Positions 1-10,200 of a stretch of 53,692 bases of DNA are shown here, piece by piece; position 1 is the first letter of the stretch; the number at the start of each line of letters is the position of its first letter. This stretch comes from an uncultured bacterium (GTDB taxonomy: Bacteria > Pseudomonadota > Gammaproteobacteria > Burkholderiales > Burkholderiaceae_E), in the NCBI GenBank assembly GCA_903907905.1, contig CAIVPX010000001.1, positions 1 to 53,692 on the forward strand. The letters are read 5' to 3'. A program made the position numbers and the translations under genes. Below the pieces are notes generated by a model that saw nothing but the letters and a program-made list of their open reading frames with translations, was not told the origin of the DNA and did not search any database.

Positions 1-2781
1 AACTCGCTGCAGCTTTCAACGCTTGACTCGTCGAAGATTGCCGCGCTGGGGTCGCTGCAGATTCTCGGCCTGACATCGTCGCAAATAGGCTCGCTCAGTC
101 CGTCTCAGATTCACGCGCTGGAGTACGGGCAAATTCAAGGCTTCAACTCGACGCAGGTCCGTGCGCTCACGACGCTTCAAATTCCAGGCATCGATCCTTT
201 CGAAATTGCTGCGATCGGTAGCGCACCCTTCCAGGCGCTCAGCACACAACAAATCGTCGCGCTCACCGTCGGCCAAATGCCTTGGCTCGGCGTCGATCAA
301 CTGAGGGCGATGAGCACTGCGCAGGTGGGCGCGCTTCAGACGACGGATTTGCTGGCGCTACGCGCTTCGCAGTTCGAGGCCCTCTCGCCGACGCAAATCC
401 GAAGTCTGTCGACAGCGCAGGTTGCCGCGCTCCCCGCCACAGGGCAGCGATTCGTTGACCTCAGGCCGTTTGTCTCCGACTTTGATGAGTCTGTGTCCGA
501 TCCAGCGTCCTCGCCTAGGCTGGAACTGAGCCTGCTCGAACTCACTGTCTGGCCGTCTGGCGAAGAATTGGACGGTCCGGGTTTGACGATCACGGTTGCG
601 CCGGTTCTCGAGGGCGTGGGGTACGACGATTTGGGCAAGTTTCCCGTGTCCGAACTGCTCGAGCTGATCGATTCGTCCATCGACGAAGGCCGCAGTTTGC
701 TGGCTGAGGAAGGGAGGCTGTCAGATTCTGAGCTTGAGGCCTTGGGTTCGATAGCGCTTGGCTTCGATCCGCTGCGCGAGGCTCTTCGCTTGACCGTATC
801 GGAGGATACATACCTGCAGATCGTATCGTTGGGTGCAAGCGCTGATGTATCGCAGACGATCTGGACGGGGCCCCTTCCAACTGAGCCCGCTGCAGGGAGC
901 CTGGCGCTGCCGCTGCGCTTTGCGGCCTCAGTGCCGGTTCAGTTCGAGGGTATCTCCACCACGCAGATTGCGGCGCTCAGTTCAAGCCAGGTCCGAGCGC
1001 TCTCCTCAGTGCAGTTGCAGGCGCTCAACGCCTCGCAGTTGATCGCACTTCAGAGCACGCAGTTGCTGGCGCTTGGCACGCATCAGGTCACGGCGCTCCG
1101 GCCGGAGCAGATCGGGGTGATTGAGGCCGGTGATTTGGTCGCATTGACCACCGCCCAGCTTAACGCGTTGAGACCCGAACAGGTTGCGTCGCTCACCGCG
1201 CAGCAGCTCAGGTTGTTGTCGACGCAGCAGATCGCTGCGGTGTCGTCCTCGGGTATCCGAGCGATGGAGCTTGATCAGATCGTTGCTTTCACGACGTCGC
1301 AAACCCAGGCGCTGACCAGCGTACAAGTGACGTCTCTTCGAACGGATCAACTCGAGGTGTTCGGCCTCGACGATGTGGCTGTCCTGGGCGTACGCCAGGT
1401 TCAGTCGCTCAGCCCGGAGCAGTTTGCTTCGTTTGACTCCACTGCATTGCGAGGTCTCACGACCCGCAATGTTCAGGCGCTGAGCAGTGCTCAGCTTTCG
1501 GCGTTGTCAGTGGAGCACTTGAACGCATTCACCAGTCAGCAGATTGCGGCCTTGGCCTCTCAGCAGTTGGCCGGACTGCAAAGCGTGAGGCTTCCTCTGC
1601 TGTTGCCTGCTCAGATCTCTGTGCTCACAAGCAGCCAGATTCCGTTGATGTCCAGCCTACAGATCCGCGCCCTGACCGAGGCTCAGATCGGCGTGCTGAG
1701 CCCGGGCCAGTTCAAAGCGTTGACGACTGTTCAAATTCCTGCGATCGAGCCTGAAGAGGTGCCTGTGATCGGTACCCTGCAGTGGCAAAGCCTTGGTTCG
1801 GCCCAGGTTGCGGCGCTCACGAGCTTGCAGGTGGCGAAGCTGGAGACGGTACAACTCCGGTCGCTCACCACGACGCAAGTTCGGGCGCTGGAGGTCCAGG
1901 ATATGCCGGTGTTGTCAGTCGGGCAGATTCAGGCACTCACCACGGCACAGATTGAGGCCCTTGAGACTCAAGACTTCCTCGCGCTCGACAGCCAGCAGGT
2001 GGCGGCGTTGCTGCCGGCGCAGCTCGCGGCGCTGAGCACCGCCCACTTTATGGTCTTTTCCGCTGACAGGTTGTTTGCGCTCAGCAGTTCCCAGTTGCGC
2101 GAGATCGAGACGCGTGATCTGGCGGTTTTGAACAGTACCCAATTCGCCGCGCTCGATTCAGCGCAGTTCGGTTCGCTAAAAGACACGCAGATTCGAGCCC
2201 TGAGCACGGTCCAGGTTCGCGGTCTCTCGCTGCAGAGTTCTTCGTATCTGACGTCGGCGCAAATCAGCGCTATGACAAGCCTTCAGATGCAAGCGCTGAC
2301 CGCCGATCAATTACGCACACTCAACTCGCTGCAGATATCCGCCTTGAATACGGATCAAATCAAGGCGTTTGGCTCGGCGCAGGTCGCTTCAATCGATCCC
2401 GAGGCGCTCAAGGCGCTGCCTGTGGCCAGCCTGGTGGCAATGTCGACCACCCAGGTGCGTGCGCTGACAGCTCAGCAAATTCCAGCCCTGACACTCCCGC
2501 AGATCGCCGCGATCGCAACCGACGATCTGGCGTCCCTCTCCAGTGCTCAGATACCGGTCCTCAGCAGTAGCCAACTGGGGGCATTGAGCTCGTCTCAGGT
2601 GATCGTGCTCACGACTCAGCAACTAAGCTGGCTGACTGAGCAACAGATCCCGTCCCTCGATCCGCAAGACCTGCGCCTCATGAGCACGCGGCAGCTTGCC
2701 GCGCTCAGCTCGAGCCAGGTGTGCGCCTTGAGCTCTGAGCAGTTAGGCGCGTTGAGCTCTACCCAGCTGTCCGTCATGAAG
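1..2781 (+). repeat. Octapeptide (24-bp) tandem array in the first giant gene
   Basis: The array has a unit of eight codons, with roughly 90 copies visible. It is interrupted at about nt 436-945 by non-repeat coding sequence. Copies agree in protein pattern (Leu at 3, Ser/Thr at 4-5, Gln at 7, Ile/Val/Leu at 8) but differ widely in codons. This points to old expansion with protein-level selection rather than recent DNA slippage. Acid-marked octads occur here too, at less regular spacing (3, 6, 10 and 16 octads) than in the second giant gene. Confidence 0.85.
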
Positions 2782-3594
2782 AGCTTCACGCCGCTCGCGC
2801 TCGACCTGAACGGCGATGGGGTGAAAACACTGGCGCTTGCAAACGGGACCCGGTTCGATCTTGATGCGGACGGTCTCCTGACACCCGTCGGGTGGATCAG
2901 CTCGCAGGATGCCCTGTTGGCCCGCGATCTGAATGACAATGGGCTGATTGACAATGGGCGCGAGCTGTTTGGGGCCGCCACCGTGTTACCCGATGGTTCC
3001 CTCGCCCGGGATGGTTTTCAGGCGCTCGCCGCGCTTGATTCGAACGCTGACGGCAGGATCGACCAAGGGGACGCAACCTTCGATTCGCTGCTTGCCTGGC
3101 GTGATTCCAACGCTGACGGGTTGAGCAGTCCAGGCGAATTACTGCCCTTGGCGGCCCTGGGCATCCAGTCGCTTGGGGTGGCGGGTGAGGTTCAGCCGCG
3201 TGCGGATCAGGGCAATGTCATCGGCCTGACAGGTCAGTTCACAGGGAAGGGGGGTGCGACCGGTGAACTCGTGGACGTCTGGCTACTGGCGCCCTTGGAG
3301 GCGCCGAGCGACCCCGCGGCCGGTCTGGCTGCCGAATTTGAGACTTTTGAATCACTCTCGGCGGATCGAGCCGCTGGGACCGATCGACCCGGCGAGGCGG
3401 GTGAAAGCTCGTTCGCCGTGGGGGAGGGCTGCGCCGATCCGGTTGGCAATCTGGTGCGAGGCCTGGCCGACTATCTAGGCGCGGCGGAATCGGCAGGCCT
3501 GCAGCGCCCCGGCGATGTCAGGGATCTGTTGTCGGACGAGGCCCTGAAGCCCTGTGACGGCGTGGCGGTGATCCTTACCCCCAGGATGAGTTGA
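1..3594 (+). CDS. Giant octapeptide-repeat exported protein, 5' end outside window
   Basis: The frame is open from base 1, so the start lies left of the window; 1197 residues are visible. Most of it is a tandem octapeptide, consensus xAL(S/T)(S/T)xQ(I/V). The array is interrupted by about 170 residues of ordinary, acidic, non-repeat sequence (nt 436-945). From nt 2782 comes a C-terminal module with several Asp/Asn-Gly calcium loops (LDLNGDGV, FDLDADG, RDLNDNG, LDSNADGRID, RDSNADG). This module type is common at the end of type I secreted proteins. It ends with a low-complexity acidic tail. No RTX nonapeptides are present. The protein is a paralogue of the next large gene and is probably cargo of the type I system at 16065-19522, an inference from context. 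Function is unknown; a surface adhesin or S-layer-like fibre is possible. Confidence 0.85.
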   Translation, partial: NSLQLSTLDSSKIAALGSLQILGLTSSQIGSLSPSQIHALEYGQIQGFNSTQVRALTTLQIPGIDPFEIAAIGSAPFQALSTQQIVALTVGQMPWLGVDQLRAMSTAQVGALQTTDLLALRASQFEALSPTQIRSLSTAQVAALPATGQRFVDLRPFVSDFDESVSDPASSPRLELSLLELTVWPSGEELDGPGLTITVAPVLEGVGYDDLGKFPVSELLELIDSSIDEGRSLLAEEGRLSDSELEALGSIALGFDPLREALRLTVSEDTYLQIVSLGASADVSQTIWTGPLPTEPAAGSLALPLRFAASVPVQFEGISTTQIAALSSSQVRALSSVQLQALNASQLIALQSTQLLALGTHQVTALRPEQIGVIEAGDLVALTTAQLNALRPEQVASLTAQQLRLLSTQQIAAVSSSGIRAMELDQIVAFTTSQTQALTSVQVTSLRTDQLEVFGLDDVAVLGVRQVQSLSPEQFASFDSTALRGLTTRNVQALSSAQLSALSVEHLNAFTSQQIAALASQQLAGLQSVRLPLLLPAQISVLTSSQIPLMSSLQIRALTEAQIGVLSPGQFKALTTVQIPAIEPEEVPVIGTLQWQSLGSAQVAALTSLQVAKLETVQLRSLTTTQVRALEVQDMPVLSVGQIQALTTAQIEALETQDFLALDSQQVAALLPAQLAALSTAHFMVFSADRLFALSSSQLREIETRDLAVLNSTQFAALDSAQFGSLKDTQIRALSTVQVRGLSLQSSSYLTSAQISAMTSLQMQALTADQLRTLNSLQISALNTDQIKAFGSAQVASIDPEALKALPVASLVAMSTTQVRALTAQQIPALTLPQIAAIATDDLASLSSAQIPVLSSSQLGALSSSQVIVLTTQQLSWLTEQQIPSLDPQDLRLMSTRQLAALSSSQVCALSSEQLGALSSTQLSVMKSFTPLALDLNGDGVKTLALANGTRFDLDADGLLTPVGWISSQDALLARDLNDNGLIDNGRELFGAATVLPDGSLARDGFQALAALDSNADGRIDQGDATFDSLLAWRDSNADGLSSPGELLPLAALGIQSLGVAGEVQPRADQGNVIGLTGQFTGKGGATGELVDVWLLAPLEAPSDPAAGLAAEFETFESLSADRAAGTDRPGEAGESSFAVGEGCADPVGNLVRGLADYLGAAESAGLQRPGDVRDLLSDEALKPCDGVAVILTPRMS

Positions 3595-3689
3595 GGCGCC
3601 AGCCGGGGGAGCGAGGCCGTTACAGCCGAAGGTCTGGAAGGCGATGTATCTTGAGCGGATAATCCTGCAAATCCCCGAAAAGGCGTATT

Positions 3690-3914
3690 TCAACGGATGC
3701 GGTAGATCCGCCATCCTTCACGGCTCTTCTGAATGCTGAATTTCCAGTCAAGTTGGCGTCGCTTCACAAACTGGATCGCTGAAACGCGAGCGCTTTCGGC
3801 TTTCCGGAACTCGCTCAAGAACAGGCTGTCGCCGATGTTCATGGATTGGAAAGGGTATTGCGGGCGCTCCGCAAACAACGGAATGGTGTCGTTGGCTTGT
3901 TCAAGCGTGATCAT
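3690..3914 (-). CDS. Small conserved-looking protein of unknown function (74 aa)
   Basis: This short reading frame lies on the minus strand in the gap between the two giant genes. It starts with ATG at 3914, with a GGGAG ribosome site about ten bases upstream. The protein begins MITLEQAND, has a central RPQYPFQSMNIGDSLFL segment and ends EGWRIYRIR. A YPF-x2-M-x-(I/V)GDS(F/L)F motif, a basic Arg/Lys-rich middle and a WR(I/V) terminus recur in short proteins of phages and proteobacterial chromosomes. I recognise the pattern but know no function for it. A longer frame continues upstream of this ATG, but it is only the antisense of the octapeptide array, so I reject the earlier starts. The gene is convergent with the first giant gene and divergent from the second. 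Confidence 0.6.
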   Translation of the reverse strand: MITLEQANDTIPLFAERPQYPFQSMNIGDSLFLSEFRKAESARVSAIQFVKRRQLDWKFSIQKSREGWRIYRIR

Positions 3915-4001
3915 GTGTGGCTCCCGGCTTGAATCGGTAATCGACAGTTGTTCGGCGCGCTTTAGCGCAGAGGCCCTACGACACGCTGTCGCTAACGGCG
4001 T

Positions 4002-4031
4002 TTGGGGTTGCGGCGAATACGTAAGTATAAA
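4002..4031 (+). promoter_or_regulatory. Weak candidate sigma-70 promoter upstream of the 3914-aa gene
   Basis: TTGGGG (4002-4007) and TATAAA (4026-4031) are separated by 18 bp and lie about 175 bp before the start codon at 4206. A short perfect inverted repeat, CGACA-CGC-TGTCG, lies just upstream at about 3979-3991. The -35 match is poor, so this is a suggestion only. The rest of the 3915-4205 gap shows no gene. Confidence 0.25.
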
Positions 4032-4205
4032 CCGTTTTAGAAGTTTGGTCTGATTCGAAGTTCCCGCAGGACGAGTCGTTGGGCTGTAACCGACTCTCCT
4101 CAAGCTTTGGTTTTTGCCGTCGACACCTTTGTGTTGCATGGTTCGCATCGAAATCGCATCGAGGCAGGTGTCGTCAGACGCTGGCCTTGAACCGGAGTTG
4201 AGTAA

Positions 4206-7200
4206 ATGGCTTCTACCCTGACGACCGCTAACGCCGCTACCCTGACCTCCAGCGACATTCGTAAGCTGACTACGGCTGACATCGCGGATGCGCCTACAGC
4301 AGCCTTTGAGGCGCTGTCCAGCGTCCAACTCGGGTGGCTCTCGACCGGTGCGGTTCGGGCCTTGACCGATACCCAGCTTCGAAGTCTTGACTCGAGCGAA
4401 CTCGGTGCGCTCTCGTCTACCCAGATCGCAGCGCTCACCACTACGCAATTCGAGTTGCTCAACTCGTCCCAGATCTCCGGCTTGACCACTACCCAGATTC
4501 GGGCCTTGGGCTCGGGTGCGTTGCTGAGTCTGTCCAATGCGGAACTCGCCGCCCTGGCTCCTGCCCAGGTGCGCGCACTGTCCTCGGGGCAGCTTAAGTT
4601 TTTCGATTCGAATGTCATCGCTGCGCTGTCTTCGGTGCAGATCGGCGCGTTGCTCACGTCTCAGGTTGCCGCCCTCAACTCCATACAACTGGGGGGCCTG
4701 TCCACATCGCAGATCCGCGCGATGACCTCGGCGCAGATCGGTGCTCTGTCCACCTTGCAAATTCGGAGCATCGACGCTGAGGACATTGCGGTGCTCTCGA
4801 CCGTGCAACTTACGGCCATCTCAACCGCTCAGATCGCGGCGCTTACCTCAAGCCAGCTGATCGAGTTGGGCACGCACCAGGTGGCGGCGTTGAGCAGTGC
4901 GCAGATTCAGGCCCTCAGCACCACTCAAATCCGTGCCATCCAAAGCAGCGACTTGGCCGTCCTTTCGACCTTGCAGGTCGGCGTACTGACCAGCGTCCAG
5001 GTCCAGGCGCTGGGTACGGCGGGGATCGCCGCGCTGACCACGGCCCAAATTGCTTCGCTTCGAGCGCCGCAACTTGCCGCGCTGACCTCCTCGCAGGTTG
5101 AAGCGATTGACTCCGCACAAATACGGGCCCTGACATCGCTCCAGTTGCAAGTGCTCTCATCAAAGCAGATCGGTGCGCTTGAAACCACCGACCTGGCTGC
5201 CCTCACCACCAGTCAGGTGTCCGCCCTAGGTACCTCGCAGGTCGCTTCGCTGAACACCGCTCAGATCGCGGCCATCACCTCGAGCCAAATCACAAGCCTG
5301 CGCCCTGCCCAATTGGGCGCGCTCTCAACTAGACAACTCGCTGCGCTCGAGACCAGCGATTTCGCCTTGTTCAACAGTTCGCAGTTATTGGGTCTGTCAA
5401 CGGGTCAGGTTCGCGCGCTCGCCAGCACCCAGGTTGCAGCCCTGACATCGGCTCAGATCGGTGCGCTTTCCTCGGGGCAGATCGCCTCGCTCAGCACTGG
5501 AAGCATTGCCACGCTTGATTCGAGCCAGTTCCGAGGATTCGGCTCGGCGCAGATCGCCGCGCTTGATTCCCGGCAGATTCGCGCGATCGACGCCGCTGAT
5601 TTCGCCAGCCTCAGCACGGCTCAACTGCGGGCACTCGGTAGCGTGCAAGTCGCGGCCCTCTCGACTGAGCAAGTGGCGCAAATGGGGACCGGCCAGGTTG
5701 CTAACCTTACGGCCGGACAGATACGCGCCCTGTCATCGGCGCAATTTGCCTCCTTTGGTACCGCCTCAGTCGCTTCGTTGACGAGTGGCCAGATCGGTGC
5801 ACTTCAGCCCTCGCAAGTACGCACGCTTGAGGCCTCCGAACTCGATGTGTTCAGCACGACTCAAATTCAGGCCTTGACCAGTTCGCAGCTTGGCGTGCTC
5901 TCATCGACCCAGATCCAGTCGCTCGACTCCAAGCAGATTGGTGTCCTGCTCAACTCGCAGCTGGGGGTGCTGAATACCGCGCAAATAGCCTCCTTTGAAA
6001 CCGGACAAATTCGGGCGTTCGGTAGTGCCCAGATCCAAGGCCTCGGAGCGGCTCAGTTCTCCGCCCTACTGCCTGCCCAAATCACCTCGATCACCACTGC
6101 CCAGATAGCAGGCATCTCGGCTGCAAATCTTGGTGTGTTGAACTCTGCTCAGCTTCAGGCCCTGGAAACCACCGATATTCGACAACTTTCGTCTGTGCAA
6201 CTCGCAGGCTTGGCGTCGAGGCAGATGGCGGCCTTCGATACGGCACAAATTGCCGCACTCACCACCGAGCAAACCGCTGCGTTGTCGGCGGCTCAGGTCG
6301 GGGCGTTGACGACCGCTCAGGTTGCCGCCCTGAATAGCGCGCAGATTGGTTCATTGAGCGTTTCGCAACTCAACGCGTTTGACAAGGCAAGAATCCAGGC
6401 AGTCGATTCAGCCGATATCAGGTCGATGAGCACGGCTCAAATCTTCGGTCTCGGAACGTCGCAAGTGGCTGCACTGAACACCGATCAGGTCGGTGCGCTC
6501 ACCTCCGACCAGGTCGCAGTCTTGAAGGCTTCTCAATTCGGCGTGCTGTCGTCGTGGCATATCGCGGTGTTCGACACCGTCGAAGTGTCCAGTCTGTCTC
6601 CCGTCTCAATCGGCGGTGGGCTGGTCGCAGCCCAGTTGGGAGGCTTCAGCACGGCTGCGGTTGGCGCCTTGTCGTCCGCGCAACTCACGGCGATTGCGCC
6701 CAAACTGATTTCAGCGCTGTCCACCGCGCAAATCGCTGCAATCGACAGTAAGCAGATCCAGTCGCTCACTTCGTCCCAAGTGGCCGCGCTTGCCTCCACG
6801 CAAGTCACGGCGATCAGCACCGTTCACATTGGCGCCCTTACTTCGGTCCAGTTGGGTGCATTGACCTCGCTGCAGGTGCCCGCCCTTTCGTCGTCCCAAG
6901 TGCTCGCGCTCAAGGAAGAGCAGTTCGTGGCGATGGGCGCGCGCATTGCCTCCCTAACCACCTCGCAACTGGCCTTTGTTGAGACGCGTGACTTGGCCGC
7001 ACTCCTGCCCGATCAAATCAAGGCGATGAGTTCGAGGCAGTTGGGCAGTCTGGATTCATCGCAAGTCGACGTGCTGAACTCCGCGCAAATTGGTGTGTTG
7101 ACGGCTGAGCAAATCCGCGGGCTCACGACCGATCAGGTCGGGCAACTCCGTGGCAACCAGATTGCTGCGCTTGGTTCAACAGGGCTGAACGCGCTCAGCA

Positions 7201-10200
7201 CCTCTCAACTTCTTGCAATCGAAACCCGCGACATTCGCGACCTCACCTTGTCTCAGGTCAGTGGGCTGTCAACCGGGCTCCTTAAAGCCTTGAGTTCCGG
7301 TCAATTGAAGGCCCTGACGGGGGACCAGGTCGTCGCGCTCACCGTCTCCCAAGTCAGCGCGCTGTCGACCGGACAGCTAAGGCACATCGACACGGTCGAT
7401 TTCCGTCTGATGACGACAGCGCAGGTTGCTGCGCTGGCCTCAGGTCAGATTGCCTCACTTTCCAGCAACCATGTGACGGCGCTTTCTGCGGATCAAATTC
7501 CGGCACTGAGCACCACGCAACTGACTGCATTGAATACGGCTCAGGTTCACACGCTTGGCGCTGAACAGATCGAAGCGCTCAAGACTGGCCAACTTGGCGC
7601 CCTGAGCTCGGCCCAGATTGGCAACCTTTCCAACCCGGCGATCCAAACCCTTTCGGCCGCGCAACTCGGCGCCTTGAGTGCCGGACAGCTACCGGGTTTG
7701 AAGCAAGGCCAAATTGAGGCGCTGTCGGGTGATCAGCTTGCTGCCCTGAAGCCCGCACAGGTGGCGATGCTTGGAACCTCTCAGATTCGTTGGATCGAAT
7801 CCCGCGACATCCCGAGTCTTTCTTCAAGCCAGCTCGTTGCTTTGAGCTCCGGGCAAATCGCGGCCCTCAGGCCTGAGCAGGTTGGAGCCCTGGACGCTAC
7901 GCAGCTCTCGGCGATCAGCACGGCGCAGGTTGTCGGTCTCAACGCGGCCCAGATTGAAGCCATCGAGGGTGAAGACCTGCCAGCGTTCAAGGCCTTGCTT
8001 GCGCTTTCAACGGGTCAGCTTCGGGCAATCGAAACGCGTGACATGGCCTATTTGACGGAGGGCCAGGTCAGGGGGCTGAGCACGGATCAGATTCGCGCCT
8101 TGACCACGGCGCAAGTCAATGCCCTCGATCCCGCGCAAATTGCGGCGTTGGGTGCCGGGCAAATCGCAGCGTTGACGACGTCGCAATTCGAAGCGCTGCG
8201 TGGCGAGCAACTTAGTGCCCTCACGACGCTGCAGGTACAGTCCCTGACCAGTGGGCAACTTGGTGTTTTGACAACCGCCGAACTCGTTGACGCGTCGCTC
8301 GACAAGGTTCAGGCGCTGCTGTCGACCCAAATTGGCTTCCTGACCAGTGTGCAATTGAACGCTTTGTCGGTTGAACAGTTCCAGTTGCTGTCAACCCGGC
8401 AACTGGCCGGGTTGAGGACTGCGCAGGTCAGCGCGATGAACACTGACGACCTTGCCGGCTTGCTCTCGCATCAAGTGCGGGCGCTGTCTTCGAGTCAGTT
8501 GTCGGCCCTTCGTGACGAGCAGGTGAACTCGCTCACGCCCGAGCAACTCGCGTCGCTGACCTCGGCTCAGGTAGCCGGCCTGCTGACCCAGCAGATCGCC
8601 GCCCTCGAGAGTGGCCAGTTTGCCGCTCTCACCAGCGCGCAGATTCGCGTGCTGTCCTCGCGTCAGCTGCAGGCAATCCAGACTACCGATATCGCCGCGC
8701 TGAATCCGGCGCAGCTCAATGCGCTCACCTCTGGGCAGATTTCAGCACTCACGAGTGACCAGATCATTGCGTTGACCGGCGAGCAGTGGCAGGCAATCAA
8801 ACCGGCCCAACTCGCACTGCTTTCCACCCGCCAGGTGGCCACGATGGAAACGCGAGACCTTGTGGAATTGTCTGGGTCTCAAATCGTTGCACTGACCACC
8901 ATTCAGGTGAAGTCGCTGGGTACGCACCAGATCGCCGCGCTCACGCTTGAGCAGGTACCGCTTCTTACCTCAGGACAGCTCAACGCCCTGACAAGCGCTC
9001 AGGTTGCCGCGATCGACTCGGCCCAATTGCAGTCCCTCACACCCCGCTCGATTGCGGCGCTGAGCACTGCCTTGCTTGCCGCCCTTGACAGCAACCAGAT
9101 CCAGGCGCTGACAGACCTGCAGATCCCGGCGCTTTCCTCGCTCCAGCTGGTCAGCCTGAAGACGGGTCAGGTGGCCGCATTGACGAGCGAGCAGTTGCCG
9201 GTGCTTACGACGACCCAGGTGGCGTCTCTGTCGAGCGGTCAGCTCAAGGCCCTGCAGAGTGATCAGATTGGCCTGTTCAGCAGCGCTCAGGTCGCCGCAC
9301 TCTCTACAGCGCAGATCCTGGCGCTGGAGACGGACGATATCGCGGGTTTGCAGCCTGAACAAATCCCGGGGCTGCGGGCCGAGCAAATTTTTGCTCTTCG
9401 CTCGTCTCAGGTGGCAGCCCTGGAGAGTGGGCAGTTGCAATTGTTCAGCACCCGACAGATTGCCGCATTCAGCTCGGCTCAGCTCGCCACGCTGGCCAGC
9501 ACCGATGTGGCTGCACTGTCCGCCTCGCAACTCGCCGCGCTGACGACCGTCCAGCTTCCCGGACTTGCGGGCGAGGACATCGCCGGGCTGCAGGGTGACC
9601 AGCTTGGAGCCTTCACGACCGCGCAACTGCGGGGCCTCTCGACAGCGCAGATCGCGGCCATTACATCGGATCAGGTGCCCGCACTGTCCAGTGTGCAGAT
9701 CGCGTCGCTCACCTCGGCCCAGCTCAGGGCATTTGATGTCGCTGACATTCAAGCCTTGACAGAGGGACAGCTTCCAGGGCTCACCACGGGGCTGATTGCC
9801 TCGATGTCAACGGCCCAGATCGACGCGATCGAAGATTCTCAATGGGTTCTGTTGAGCTCGTCCCAGATCGCGGCCCTCAACACGGTGCAGGTTAGATTGA
9901 TTGACCCGTCGTCCGAGATCGATATGCTCACCAGCGCTCAGCTTCGCGCCTTGGGTACGGCGCAGATCAGGGCGCTCACAACCGAACAGGTGCTGGCTTT
10001 GCTTCCTGAAGAGCAGGTTCCTTACCTCGCCGTTTCTCAGATTCAAAGCCTCACCACGGGGCAGGTCAGGGCGCTCGACCCAGCGCAGGTGTCATGGTTG
10101 ACGACGGCTCAGCTCAATGCCTTGTCCACCTCACAGGTGCAGGCAATTGACCCGGAAGATCTTGAAGACCTCGGGATCAGCCAGCTCGCGGCGTGGGGCA

